Positions 19,801-31,300 of a DNA stretch of 64,000 bases are shown in pieces. The notes under the pieces are model-generated. The model did no database searches, was not told the DNA's origin, and saw nothing but the letters and a program-made list of their open reading frames with translations. Source of the stretch: Neptuniibacter halophilus (lineage in GTDB: Bacteria; Pseudomonadota; Gammaproteobacteria; Pseudomonadales; Balneatricaceae); NCBI RefSeq assembly GCF_030295765.1, contig NZ_AP027292.1, forward strand, positions 496,001-560,000. Direction: 5' to 3'. The first letter of the stretch is position 1. Every line of letters begins with the position of its first letter. The translations under genes were made by a program, and so were the position numbers.

Positions 19801-22800
19801 TGTACCCAGCTGAGTGCTATCCAGATCACCTGCATTGGAGTTGGTACGACCGGTGAAGCTCAGGGTTGCTGTATCGAACGCGTCTTCGCCCTGATCCGCA
19901 TCGCTGACGGTAACCTGACCGTTCACGCTCAGCGTTGGGTTGTTGTCGTCTTCGGTCACGGATTTCGCATCATCCGTTACCACTGCGCCATCTTCTACAC
20001 CGTTGATGGTGATGGTGATGGTGCTGGTACCGCTGCCGTCCAGAGACGCGACAGTCCAGGTCTGAACAATGGTCTCGCCTGCATCCAGATACTGTACTGC
20101 GGCGTTGTCCACTTCAAAGGTGTAGTTACCCTGATCATCCAGCAGGGTCAGTGTACCCAGCTGAGTGCTATCCAGATCACCTGCATTGGAGTTGGTACGA
20201 CCGGTGAAGCTCAGGGTTGCTGTATCGAACGCGTCTTCGCCCTGATCCGCATCGCTGACGGTAACCTGACCGTTCACGCTCAGCGTTGGGTTGTTGTCGT
20301 CTTCGGTCACGGATTTCGCATCATCCGTTACCACTGCGCCATCTTCTACACCGTTGATGGTGATGGTGATGGTGCTGGTACCGCTGCCGTCCAGAGACGC
20401 GACAGTCCAGGTCTGAACAATGGTCTCGCCTGCATCCAGATACTGTACTGCGGCGTTGTCCACTTCAAAGGTGTAGTTACCCTGATCATCCAGCAGGGTC
20501 AGTGTACCCAGCTGAGTGCTATCCAGATCACCTGCATTGGAGTTGGTACGACCGGTGAAGCTCAGGGTTGCTGTATCGAACGCGTCTTCGCCCTGATCCG
20601 CATCGCTGACGGTAACCTGACCGTTCACGCTCAGCGTTGGGTTGTTGTCGTCTTCGGTCACGGATTTCGCATCATCCGTTACCACTGCGCCATCTTCTAC
20701 ACCGTTGATGGTGATGGTGATGGTGCTGGTACCGCTGCCGTCCAGAGACGCGACAGTCCAGGTCTGAACAATGGTCTCGCCTGCATCCAGATACTGTACT
20801 GCGGCGTTGTCCACTTCAAAGGTGTAGTTACCCTGATCATCCAGCAGGGTCAGTGTACCCAGCTGAGTGCTATCCAGATCACCTGCATTGGAGTTGGTAC
20901 GACCGGTGAAGCTCAGGGTTGCTGTATCGAACGCGTCTTCGCCCTGATCCGCATCGCTGACGGTAACCTGACCGTTCACGCTCAGCGTTGGGTTGTTGTC
21001 GTCTTCGGTCACGGATTTCGCATCATCCGTTACCACTGCGCCATCTTCTACACCGTTGATGGTGATGGTGATGGTGCTGGTACCGCTGCCGTCCAGAGAC
21101 GCGACAGTCCAGGTCTGAACAATGGTCTCGCCTGCATCCAGATACTGTACTGCGGCGTTGTCCACTTCAAAGGTGTAGTTACCCTGATCATCCAGCAGGG
21201 TCAGTGTACCCAGCTGAGTGCTATCCAGATCACCTGCATTGGAGTTGGTACGACCGGTGAAGCTCAGGGTTGCTGTATCGAACGCGTCTTCGCCCTGATC
21301 CGCATCGCTGACGGTAACCTGACCGTTCACGCTCAGCGTTGGGTTGTTGTCGTCTTCGGTCACGGATTTCGCATCATCCGTTACCACTGCGCCATCTTCT
21401 ACACCGTTGATGGTGATGGTGATGGTGCTGGTACCGCTGCCGTCCAGAGACGCGACAGTCCAGGTCTGAACAATGGTCTCGCCTGCATCCAGATACTGTA
21501 CTGCGGCGTTGTCCACTTCAAAGGTGTAGTTACCCTGATCATCCAGCAGGGTCAGTGTACCCAGCTGAGTGCTATCCAGATCACCTGCATTGGAGTTGGT
21601 ACGACCGGTGAAGCTCAGGGTTGCTGTATCGAACGCGTCTTCGCCCTGATCCGCATCGCTGACGGTAACCTGACCGTTCACGCTCAGCGTTGGGTTGTTG
21701 TCGTCTTCGGTCACGGATTTCGCATCATCCGTTACCACTGCGCCATCTTCTACACCGTTGATGGTGATGGTGATGGTGCTGGTACCGCTGCCGTCCAGAG
21801 ACGCGACAGTCCAGGTCTGAACAATGGTCTCGCCTGCATCCAGATACTGTACTGCGGCGTTGTCCACTTCAAAGGTGTAGTTACCCTGATCATCCAGCAG
21901 GGTCAGTGTACCCAGCTGAGTGCTATCCAGATCACCTGCATTGGAGTTGGTACGACCGGTGAAGCTCAGGGTTGCTGTATCGAACGCGTCTTCGCCCTGA
22001 TCCGCATCGCTGACGGTAACCTGACCGTTCACGCTCAGCGTTGGGTTGTTGTCGTCTTCGGTCACGGATTTCGCATCATCCGTTACCACTGCGCCATCTT
22101 CTACACCGTTGATGGTGATGGTGATGGTGCTGGTACCGCTGCCGTCCAGAGACGCGACAGTCCAGGTCTGAACAATGGTCTCGCCTGCATCCAGATACTG
22201 TACTGCGGCGTTGTCCACTTCAAAGGTGTAGTTACCCTGATCATCCAGCAGGGTCAGTGTACCCAGCTGAGTGCTATCCAGATCACCTGCATTGGAGTTG
22301 GTACGACCGGTGAAGCTCAGGGTTGCTGTATCGAACGCGTCTTCGCCCTGATCCGCATCGCTGACGGTAACCTGACCGTTCACGCTCAGCGTTGGGTTGT
22401 TGTCGTCTTCGGTCACGGATTTCGCATCATCCGTTACCACTGCGCCATCTTCTACACCGTTGATGGTGATGGTGATGGTGCTGGTACCGCTGCCGTCCAG
22501 AGACGCGACAGTCCAGGTCTGAACAATGGTCTCGCCTGCATCCAGATACTGTACTGCGGCGTTGTCCACTTCAAAGGTGTAGTTACCCTGATCATCCAGC
22601 AGGGTCAGTGTACCCAGCTGAGTGCTATCCAGATCACCTGCATTGGAGTTGGTACGACCGGTGAAGCTCAGGGTTGCTGTATCGAACGCGTCTTCGCCCT
22701 GATCCGCATCGCTGACGGTAACCTGACCGTTCACGCTCAGCGTTGGGTTGTTGTCGTCTTCGGTCACGGATTTCGCATCATCCGTTACCACTGCGCCATC

Positions 22801-25161
22801 TTCTACACCGTTGATGGTGATGGTGATGGTGCTGGTACCGCTGCCGTCCAGAGACGCGACAGTCCAGGTCTGAACAATGGTCTCGCCTGCATCCAGATAC
22901 TGTACTGCGGCGTTGTCCACTTCAAAGGTGTAGTTACCCTGATCATCCAGCAGGGTCAGTGTACCCAGCTGAGTGCTATCCAGATCACCTGCATTGGAGT
23001 TGGTACGACCGGTGAAGCTCAGGGTTGCTGTATCGAACGCGTCTTCGCCCTGATCCGCATCGCTGACGGTAACCTGACCGTTCACGCTCAGCGTTGGGTT
23101 GTTGTCGTCTTCGGTCACGGATTTCGCATCATCCGTTACCACTGCGCCATCTTCTACACCGTTGATGGTGATGGTGATGGTGCTGGTACCGCTGCCGTCC
23201 AGAGACGCGACAGTCCAGGTCTGAACAATGGTCTCGCCTGCATCCAGATACTGTACTGCGGCGTTGTCCACTTCAAAGGTGTAGTTACCCTGATCATCCA
23301 GCAGGGTCAGTGTACCCAGCTGAGTGCTATCCAGATCACCTGCATTGGAGTTGGTACGACCGGTGAAGCTCAGGGTTGCTGTATCGAACGCGTCTTCGCC
23401 CTGATCCGCATCGCTGACGGTAACCTGACCGTTCACGCTCAGCGTTGGGTTGTTGTCGTCTTCGGTCACGGATTTCGCATCATCCGTTACCACTGCGCCA
23501 TCTTCTACACCGTTGATGGTGATGGTGATGGTGCTGGTACCGCTGCCGTCCAGAGACGCGACAGTCCAGGTCTGAACAATGGTCTCGCCTGCATCCAGAT
23601 ACTGTACTGCGGCGTTGTCCACTTCAAAGGTGTAGTTACCCTGATCATCCAGCAGGGTCAGTGTACCCAGCTGAGTGCTATCCAGATCACCTGCATTGGA
23701 GTTGGTACGACCGGTGAAGCTCAGGGTTGCTGTATCGAACGCGTCTTCGCCCTGATCCGCATCGCTGACGGTAACCTGACCGTTCACGCTCAGCGTTGGG
23801 TTGTTGTCGTCTTCGGTCACGGATTTCGCATCATCCGTTACCACTGCGCCATCTTCTACACCGTTGATGGTGATGGTGACATCCGCTGTTGTACCTTCAT
23901 TTACGCCATCTGTAACCTGGTAGGCATCAGAGAAATTGATTGAGCCGGACTCACCTTCATCCAAGGATTGAATGTAGTCAATGCCATCTTCATTCAACAC
24001 AAACTCATAAGAACCATCTTGCTGGATGGTCAGGGTACCCAATGCATGTTCGACGACAACAGGAGCCCCTGCTACTTCAAGCAGCCCATTGGAATCATCA
24101 CCGTCTTCATCGGTATCGTTGGTGAGTACATTGCCAGAAACGGAGTAAATGTCACCATTGTCGGTCAGAGAGTTCTGATCGTTCACAGCATCCGGAGTTG
24201 TATCATCATCAATGATTGTGATTGTTTCAGAACTTGCATCCGGATTAATAGTGGCATTTACCGCATCAACCAGGACCAGTTCAAATACACCATCACCCTC
24301 ATCGATACGGTCCTGATCAATTGTAATCGTAACAGGAACAACCGTGGAGCCTGCTGGAATGATGGTAGTTACTACCAGACCGGAGTTATCCCAATCCAGG
24401 CCATAATCGGCTGCGCCATTCTCAGAAATAACGTTGAACTGGTAAGTGACCTCTACATCCTGATCAAAGACCTTGTCCAATACCAGATTAAATTTAACTT
24501 CACGTGAGGAGCTATTCACTCCTTCAGAAGTGCCTTCGAGAACCTGAACACCCTCCGGGGTAACAGTCACATAAGAACTTACTGGTGTCTCTGGATTTTC
24601 AGGGTTCTGAGGATCTTCCGGATCTCCCACTTCAACCTCAACCTCGACAGAAACGCTTACTTCTGGAAGCTCGGTAATCGGCTCAACCAGAGGTTCTTCT
24701 TCCGGTGTTGTGAAAGTATCAGTTGTTCCGACAGTATCGTAACCCGCAGTCGGATCAACCTCTTCTGCAGTACGGGTAATATTAACAGTATTGGAACCTT
24801 CGTTACCCTGACCACCTGCTGCTGGGGCTTCACCACCGGCAGCGGTTGCTTCACCTACTTCGGTAGGGTCGGCACCCGCGAGGATCGCAGCCTGAATGGA
24901 CTCAATATCCGTGGTCGCTTCAGAGTTATCAAAGGTTTCTGTAGTGTTGTAGGTTTCACTGCTTGCCAGCCAGCTCTGACCACCGTCAAGCTGAACCAGC
25001 TCGCCACTTTCTGTGGAAATTTCAATTGTGGCATCAGGTGCCAGACGAACCACTTCGTCAGCGAAAATCTGATCACCCAGACTGAGAAGACGTTCCGTAC
25101 CATCGGCCTTGATAGCCACCGCTCTGCCAACCAGATGCGATACAGTTCCTACTACACTCAT
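16843..25161 (-). CDS. Giant LapA-type RTX adhesin with 15 VCBS repeats
   Basis: 2772 residues from the ATG at 25161 (AAGGA seven bases upstream); a GTG at 25200 is the poorer choice. Order of parts: an N-terminal retention module (1-125, DGTERLLSLGDQIFADEVVRL) with two di-alanine sites, TAAG (106-109) and PAAG (113-116), of the kind cut by LapG periplasmic protease. Next come an acidic linker and a Calx-beta-like segment (about 200-330). A VCBS domain, then 15 tandem 117-residue VCBS repeats, follow. The C-terminal region has RTX nonapeptides (GGAGNDTLTGGAGADLF) and a type I secretion end. It should be secreted through a LapBCE-like channel, held in the outer membrane, and mediate attachment. 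It is a separate transcription unit from the second adhesin. Confidence 0.93.
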   Translation of the reverse strand: MSVVGTVSHLVGRAVAIKADGTERLLSLGDQIFADEVVRLAPDATIEISTESGELVQLDGGQSWLASSETYNTTETFDNSEATTDIESIQAAILAGADPTEVGEATAAGGEAPAAGGQGNEGSNTVNITRTAEEVDPTAGYDTVGTTDTFTTPEEEPLVEPITELPEVSVSVEVEVEVGDPEDPQNPENPETPVSSYVTVTPEGVQVLEGTSEGVNSSSREVKFNLVLDKVFDQDVEVTYQFNVISENGAADYGLDWDNSGLVVTTIIPAGSTVVPVTITIDQDRIDEGDGVFELVLVDAVNATINPDASSETITIIDDDTTPDAVNDQNSLTDNGDIYSVSGNVLTNDTDEDGDDSNGLLEVAGAPVVVEHALGTLTIQQDGSYEFVLNEDGIDYIQSLDEGESGSINFSDAYQVTDGVNEGTTADVTITINGVEDGAVVTDDAKSVTEDDNNPTLSVNGQVTVSDADQGEDAFDTATLSFTGRTNSNAGDLDSTQLGTLTLLDDQGNYTFEVDNAAVQYLDAGETIVQTWTVASLDGSGTSTITITINGVEDGAVVTDDAKSVTEDDNNPTLSVNGQVTVSDADQGEDAFDTATLSFTGRTNSNAGDLDSTQLGTLTLLDDQGNYTFEVDNAAVQYLDAGETIVQTWTVASLDGSGTSTITITINGVEDGAVVTDDAKSVTEDDNNPTLSVNGQVTVSDADQGEDAFDTATLSFTGRTNSNAGDLDSTQLGTLTLLDDQGNYTFEVDNAAVQYLDAGETIVQTWTVASLDGSGTSTITITINGVEDGAVVTDDAKSVTEDDNNPTLSVNGQVTVSDADQGEDAFDTATLSFTGRTNSNAGDLDSTQLGTLTLLDDQGNYTFEVDNAAVQYLDAGETIVQTWTVASLDGSGTSTITITINGVEDGAVVTDDAKSVTEDDNNPTLSVNGQVTVSDADQGEDAFDTATLSFTGRTNSNAGDLDSTQLGTLTLLDDQGNYTFEVDNAAVQYLDAGETIVQTWTVASLDGSGTSTITITINGVEDGAVVTDDAKSVTEDDNNPTLSVNGQVTVSDADQGEDAFDTATLSFTGRTNSNAGDLDSTQLGTLTLLDDQGNYTFEVDNAAVQYLDAGETIVQTWTVASLDGSGTSTITITINGVEDGAVVTDDAKSVTEDDNNPTLSVNGQVTVSDADQGEDAFDTATLSFTGRTNSNAGDLDSTQLGTLTLLDDQGNYTFEVDNAAVQYLDAGETIVQTWTVASLDGSGTSTITITINGVEDGAVVTDDAKSVTEDDNNPTLSVNGQVTVSDADQGEDAFDTATLSFTGRTNSNAGDLDSTQLGTLTLLDDQGNYTFEVDNAAVQYLDAGETIVQTWTVASLDGSGTSTITITINGVEDGAVVTDDAKSVTEDDNNPTLSVNGQVTVSDADQGEDAFDTATLSFTGRTNSNAGDLDSTQLGTLTLLDDQGNYTFEVDNAAVQYLDAGETIVQTWTVASLDGSGTSTITITINGVEDGAVVTDDAKSVTEDDNNPTLSVNGQVTVSDADQGEDAFDTATLSFTGRTNSNAGDLDSTQLGTLTLLDDQGNYTFEVDNAAVQYLDAGETIVQTWTVASLDGSGTSTITITINGVEDGAVVTDDAKSVTEDDNNPTLSVNGQVTVSDADQGEDAFDTATLSFTGRTNSNAGDLDSTQLGTLTLLDDQGNYTFEVDNAAVQYLDAGETIVQTWTVASLDGSGTSTITITINGVEDGAVVTDDAKSVTEDDNNPTLSVNGQVTVSDADQGEDAFDTATLSFTGRTNSNAGDLDSTQLGTLTLLDDQGNYTFEVDNAAVQYLDAGETIVQTWTVASLDGSGTSTITITINGVEDGAVVTDDAKSVTEDDNNPTLSVNGQVTVSDADQGEDAFDTATLSFTGRTNSNAGDLDSTQLGTLTLLDDQGNYTFEVDNAAVQYLDAGETIVQTWTVASLDGSGTSTITITINGVEDGAVVTDDAKSVTEDDNNPTLSVNGQVTVSDADQGEDAFDTATLSFTGRTNSNAGDLDSTQLGTLTLLDDQGNYTFEVDNAAVQYLDAGETIVQTWTVASLDGSGTSTITITINGVEDGAVVTDDAKSVTEDDNNPTLSVNGQVTVSDADQGEDAFDTATLSFTGRTNSNAGDLDSTQLGTLTLLDDQGNYTFEVDNAAVQYLDAGETIVQTWTVASLDGSGTSTITITINGVNDGPTIQATAAPSTVYEAGLAAGSDADSDSEVTTGSFAFADSDGLDDIETLTVGGTTYTRGVDFTDFSDLVGSSVDVGYGTVQLTAYNDGEFSYTYTLDEAVNNSTQAGATDAGYTESFDVSVSDGTSSDSITVDVNVVDDVPAFTLVNDGNQDGTVSISAGNADATYTGVQFADWVYGADGAGSFNLVDNTGADGTVSINNALSDSDSIVIDMTDSDGQLVAQMTLNADGTDSLETFSRENDTQTVSLLTGSVSASGPDLVKYINDASGLNVTITGSDGDAIYNESDDEVNPSTQGWAISDNQVDGGESITFSFNQLVTNFSFVADGFTGKPSGGKVGLNITVAYSDGTSETFFTEAASGQVINVDQLSGFGTANTDSFGAITIESDAASQDHNDGFRLNNVNVTTTSSTAPDDIDFDFTLSNVSDGDGDVADQDFLVSLSGQPGGLEVEAMVGTSGNDILTGTADDEIFIGGAGNDTLTGGAGADLFIFNAEDLGVAGAPAADQIVDFNAAEGDVIDLADVLADGNSIQGIDNGGHLQIQVLDTDANVVQTIDVDSVGITTDAADALNSLLSSGAIDDGV
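18601..23865 (-). repeat. Tandem array of 15 apparently identical 351-bp units
   Basis: A GATGGTGATGG landmark recurs at exactly 351-bp spacing from 18601 to 23866, giving 15 units in phase with 117 codons. By eye every unit looks identical, including synonymous positions. Each unit codes one VCBS domain (core DDAKSVTEDDNNPTLSVNGQ to SGTSTITITINGVED). The array is flanked by diverged VCBS-like sequence on both sides. Such arrays vary in copy number by recombination and are prone to misassembly. Confidence 0.95.
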
Positions 25162-25227
25162 GCGTACATCCTTACTACTGAATATTGGAAGAACTAGCAC
25201 TCTACTGATTCGTTCTCATAAAAACAT

Positions 25228-25241
25228 TGTACTGAGGTACA
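25228..25241. promoter_or_regulatory. Dyad upstream of the first adhesin gene
   Basis: TGTAC and GTACA are separated by four bases, 67 bases upstream of the chosen ATG in the short region between the two adhesin genes. A dyad with the same TGTA/TACA core occurs upstream of the second adhesin. A shared operator is possible but unproven. Confidence 0.35.
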
Positions 25242-25303
25242 GGTTGGCTTTTTTGTTTTAATTTAATGAGATAGAGCAATAAAAACGGCCCCATTCAAAC
25301 AAA

Positions 25304-25326
25304 AAGGCCGGCATTAAGCCGGCCTT
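25304..25326 (-). terminator. Rho-independent terminator of the second adhesin gene
   Basis: A 9-bp perfect stem (AAGGCCGGC/GCCGGCCTT) with a five-base loop is followed by T residues on the minus strand, 24 bases past the stop at 25350. It separates the two adhesins transcriptionally. Confidence 0.88.
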
Positions 25327-25349
25327 GTAATCATGCTTCCCGCGGTTGA

Positions 25350-28300
25350 TCAGCTACCTCCATTGATCGCATCACTATCCAGTAACGTCTGTAACATCTC
25401 CGAGCTGCTACCTCCTAAGCCGTCCACACCACTGAGGATAATCTGCTGTTCGCCGCCTCCGGAAAAATCGCCCAATCCGTCTGCATCGATCGAGATTAGC
25501 GTATCCCCTCCTGATGCTTCGACTTTCAGATATAATTCCAGATCCGAGCTGCCATCAAGAATATCACCGAGCTGCAACACATCACGCCCCAGCTTGAAGT
25601 CAGTAATGGTATCCGTTCCTCCATCCAGGTCGCTTTGCATAAAGACAAATCCATCATTTCCTCTTCCACCGGTCATGACATCATCCCCGCGACCAGCAAA
25701 GAAAAGATCATCATCATCGGTTCCGGTCAGAATATCGTTCCCGGGCGTGCCTTCGAATATATTCTCCACAGCAACTTTGCCGATCACCTTAACGTTATCG
25801 ATCAACGCCCCTGAGGTATCACCCGTAATACCGGTCTCAATCAAGATAAGCTCAGATGAATCACCGGTCGCAGTAACCTCCACGGTGATCTTTTGCCAGT
25901 TATCCGGAGTTATCTGAATAATTTCCACCCCCGCCGGGGCTGTAGCTGCGGGATCATTAGTCACCAGCGCAACCGTTACTCCCTCCCACTTAATCTCAAA
26001 CTGTGAAGAGCCAGGTCTCTTAGCTCCACCGTAATCACGCACGATAGTTTCAAGACTAATTTCATAGGTTTCTCCGGCCACCGTATTAACAGACTGACTG
26101 AGTCCGTCAACTTCCCAATAGGAATCAATCTCAATCAATTGATTCCCGTGAGGGACATGAAAATCGTAAATACTCGTATCAGGATGCCAGACCTCCACTG
26201 AACCTGACCACGACCATCCCGTAAGCGGAACATCAAAGGACTCCCCGTATGGAAACTGATCATCCTCAAAGCTACCATTCACCAAGATGTTAGCAGTCAG
26301 ATCAGCATTACCATTTGCTGGGTCTGGTGAGCGAGGCAACTGGTCGACAGACCCTTCATGCTCGACGGTAAGAGTCGCGGAGCTCTCATCTCCATCTCCG
26401 TCTTTCATGGTGTAATCAAAGTGTTCTTCCGTCAGTTCAGGAGCGAGACTGTAACTAAAATCGCCCAGTCTGAATTGTCCACCGATATCAGCCCCATCAA
26501 CAGATAGCACAAAGCTACTGAATGACTGATCTACATCCGGTACCACGTTTATATTTGTACCATCCGTAACGATAATGCAGTCAGCCCGACCACCACTATC
26601 GACCAGTACCCCGTCCGCGTCATAGGCAAACCAGGTAAACTGATCGCCATCCGCCGCGTTTATCAGGTCAAGTGAGATTGATGAGACACTCTGATCAAAC
26701 TGAATGACTAACGCTTCAACATTACCTGCACTGTTTTCGATCGGGCTTTGATTGTTATCGCCAACCCCTACACCAACGGAAGTCGCTGCGGTATCTTCGG
26801 TGCGCTGATCCAGGCCCAGTAGCTTACCATCGACATCAGTGAACGAATCTCCGGCAGAAAATCCATATAGAGTGACTCCCTCATAGGTCAGGTAGGCATT
26901 ACTGTTAGCCGGGTCATCTGTGACACGAGTAAACACTGCATGACTCATATCCACGGCATAAGTCAGTGAATCCGCATCAGACTGGTACAGGTATTCACCA
27001 TCTGCAGAGATCAGTATTTCACCGTATTCCGTATCAAATACTATTCTTCCGCTACCATCGAGATCAGAAGGGTTGTCGAAAGATTTAGTGACACCCTCAT
27101 GGGTCACCGTTAACACTTCACTGGGGTCCAGGTCAGATTGAGTTGAAGTATTATTTAAATCGTTGCTGAGAATATTACCGGCCACGGTACTGCCCGGATC
27201 AACCATGGCGGAGTCATCTAAAGCGGTTGGAATGGAGTCCGTTACCTCTATTGTCACTTTAGTCCAGACGCCTTCAGAGGAACCATCGCTGGCAACATAA
27301 TAAAAATAGTCATCAATACTGTCTGAAGTTTCATGATCCAGTATGGGCGCCGTGTATTGATAGGTTCCATCCGCCTGCATGACCACGCTACCGCCCAATG
27401 CCGTCGTGAAAGCGACCATACCATTAACGCTCTGAGTATTACTTCCGGCCTGATCGCTGGCCAGTTTCGTAACCGTCATACTGCCCGGGGCTGCGTCTTT
27501 GTCGATATCATTATCTAATACACTGACACTCTGACTGAAAACCGTTCCCTCGCGCACAACGGCACTGTCTTCTTCAGAATCCGGAGTGTAGTCAACCGTA
27601 TTAGTGACATTGCCGGTGCTGGTAAGATGTTCATAGTTCCCACCGGAGGCATTACTGATGACTACATCCAGACTCGCAGGAGTATCAGCATCTGTCACCG
27701 TTACCGGGGCCGAATCGGCGGATGACTGGCCAACAGGGATGGTAATTGAAATGCCATTAGATAACGTCACGAGCAACGGTGTTCCAGTCACCGGGGCATC
27801 GACCGTGACGGTATAGATAATCGCTTCCCCTTCCACTATCGGGTCCCCGTTTGTGGCGGAATCGAGCGTCACGGTAGTGGTATCGATAGTATCGTTAACA
27901 GTGACTGTTGCTGTATCACTGGTATCCAGATCTTCGAAGTTACCGCCTGTTGAACCAGTTACGCTGACATCGAAGCTGGAACCATCAAGGTAGACATCAT
28001 CATCGTTGTTGATCGCTACATCTACCGAACCGGTGGTCTCACCGGCAAGGATGGTCAGGGTATCGCCAGTCGACAGAGTCAGGACCAGATCGGTCTGCGG
28101 CGGGTTGTCCACGCTGGCGGTGATGGTTGCGGTGCCATCGCCTTCGTTAGCAGTCACATCGGACAGGGTTACGGTGGTGGTATCATTTGTATCCTGTACC
28201 GTCACGGTAGCGGTGTCACTGGTATCCAGATCTTCGAAGTTACCGCCGGAACTGCCGGTTACGCTGACGTCGAAGCTGGAGCCGTCCAGATAGACGTCAT

Positions 28301-31300
28301 CGTCGTTGTTGATCGCTACATCCACTGAACCAGTGGTCTCACCGGCAAGGATGGTCAGGGTGTCGCCAGTCGATAAAGCCAGGACCAGATCGGTCTGCGG
28401 TGGGTTGTCCACGCTGGCGGTGATGGTCGCGGTGCCATCCCCTTCGTTGGCGGTGACATCAGACAGGGTTACCGTAGTGGTATCGTTTGTGTCCTGTACC
28501 GTTACGGTGGCGGTGTCACTGGTATCCAGATCTTCGAAGTTACCGCCGGAACTGCCGGTTACGCTGACGTCGAAGCTGGAACCATCCACATAGACATCAT
28601 CATCGTTGTTGATCGCTACATCTACCGAACCGGTGGTCTCACCGGCAAGGATGGTCAGGGTATCGCCGGTAGAGAGGGTCAGCACCAGATCGGTCTGCGG
28701 TGGGTTGTCCACGCTGGCGGTGATGGTCGCGGTGCCATCGCCTTCGTTGGCGGTGACATCGGACAGGGTTACCGTGGTGGTATCGTTTGTATCCTGTACC
28801 GTCACGGTAGCGGTGTCACTGGTATCCAGATCCTCGAAGTTACCGCCGGAACTGCCGGTTACACTGACATCGAAGCTGGAGCCGTCCAGATACACATCAT
28901 CATCGTTGTTGATCGCTACATCCACTGAGCCGGTGGTCTCACCGGCGAGTATGGTCAGGGTATCGCCAGTCGATAAAGTCAGCACCAGATCGGTCTGCGG
29001 AGGGTTGTCCACGCTGGCGGTGATGGTTGCGGTGCCATCGCCTTCGTTGGCGGTGACATCAGACAGCGTTACGGTGGTGGTATCGTTTGTATCCTGTACC
29101 GTCACGGTAGCGGTATCACTGGTATCCAGATCCTCGAAGTTACCGCCGGAACTGCCGGTTACACTGACATCGAAGCTGGAGCCGTCCAGATAGACATCAT
29201 CATCGTTGTTGATCGCCACATCCACCGAACCGGTGGTCTCACCGGCGAGTATGGTCAGGGTATCGCCAGTCGACAGGGTCAGCACCAGATCAGTTTGGGG
29301 AGGATTATCCACGCTGGCAGTGATGGTTGCGGTGCCATCGCCTTCGTTGGCGGTGACATCAGACAGGGTTACGGTAGTGGTATCCAGCGTATCGTCAACA
29401 GTGACAGTCGCCGTATCACTGGTATCCAGATCCTCGAAGTTACCGCCGGAACTGCCGGTTACGCTGACGTCGAAGCTGGAGCCATCAAGGTAGACATCAT
29501 CATCGTTGTTGATCGCTACATCCACTGAACCGGTGGTCTCGCCTGCCAGAATGGTCAGAGTGTCGCCAGTCGACAGAGTCAGGACCAGATCGGTCTGCGG
29601 TGGGTTGTCCACGCTGGCGGTGATGGTCGCGGTGCCATCGCCTTCGTTGGCGGTCACATCAGACAGGGTTACCGTGGTGGTATCGCTTGTGTCCTGTACC
29701 GTTACGGTAGCGGTGTCACTGGTATCCAGATTTTCGAAGTTACCGCCGGTGCTCCCGGTCACGCTGACGTCGAAGCTGGAACCATCCAAATACACATCAT
29801 CATCGTTGTTGATCGCTACATCCACTGAACCGGTGGTCTCACCGGCCAGAATGGTCAGGGTATCGCCAGTCGACAGAGTCAGGACCAGATCGGTCTGCGG
29901 TGGGTTGTCCACACTGGCAGTGATGGTTGCGGTGCCATCGCCTTCGTTGGCGGTCACATCAGACAAGGTTACGGTAGTGGTGTCCAGCGTATCGTCAACA
30001 GTGACTGTCGCTGTATCACTGGTATCCAGATCTTCGAAGTTACCGCCGGAACTGCCGGTTACACTGACATCGAAGCTGGAGCCGTCCAGATAGACATCAT
30101 CATCGTTGTTGATCGCCACATCCACCGAACCAGTGGTCTCGCCTGCCAGAATGGTCAGGGTATCGCCAGTCGAAAGAGTCAGCACCAGATCAGTCTGCGG
30201 TGGGTTGTCCACGCTGGCAGTGATGGTTGCGGTGCCATCGCCTTCGTTGGCGGTGACATCAGACAGGGTTACGGTAGTGGTATCCAGCGTATCGTCAACA
30301 GTGACAGTCGCTGTATCACTGGTATCCAGATCCTCGAAGTTACCGCCTGTTGAGCCGGTTACGCTGACGTCGAAGCTGGAACCATCCAGATAGACATCAT
30401 CGTCGTTGTTGATCGCTACATCTACCGAACCGGTGGTCTCGCCTGCCAGAATGGTCAGGGTGTCACCTGTTGAGAGAGTCAGCACCAGATCGGTTTGCGG
30501 TGGGTTGTCCACGCTGGCGGTGATGGTCGCGGTGCCATCGCCTTCGTTAGCAGTCACATCGGACAGCGTGACCGTAGTGGTGTCCAGCGTATCGTCAACA
30601 GTGACTGTCGCTGTATCACTGGTATCCAGATCTTCGAAGTTACCGCCTGTTGAGCCGGTTACGCTGACGTCGAAGCTGGAACCATCCAGATAGACATCAT
30701 CGTCGTTGTTGATCGCTACATCTACCGAACCGGTGGTCTCGCCTGCCAGAATGGTCAGGGTATCGCCAGTCGAAAGAGTCAGCACCAGATCAGTCTGCGG
30801 TGGGTTGTCCACGCTGGCGGTGATGGTTGCGGTGCCATCGCCTTCGTTGGCGGTGACATCAGACAGGGTTACGGTAGTGGTATCCAGCGTATCGTCAACA
30901 GTGACAGTCGCTGTATAACTGGTATCCAGATCCTCGAAGTTACCGCCTGTTGAGCCGGTTACGCTGACGTCGAAGCTGGAACCATCAAGGTAGACATCAT
31001 CGTCGTTGTTGATCGCTACATCTACCGAACCGGTGGTCTCGCCTGCCAGAATGGTCAGGGTATCGCCAGTCGATAAAGTCAGCACCAGATCGGTCTGCGG
31101 AGGGTTGTCCACGCTGGCAGTGATGGTTGCGGTGCCATCGCCTTCGTTGGCGGTGACATCAGACAGGGTTACGGTGGTGGTATCGTTTGTGTCCTGTACC
31201 GTCACGGTAGCAGTGTCGCTGGTATCCAGATCTTCGAAGTTACCGCCGGAACTGCCGGTTACGCTGACGTCGAAGCTGGAACCATCCACATAGACATCAT

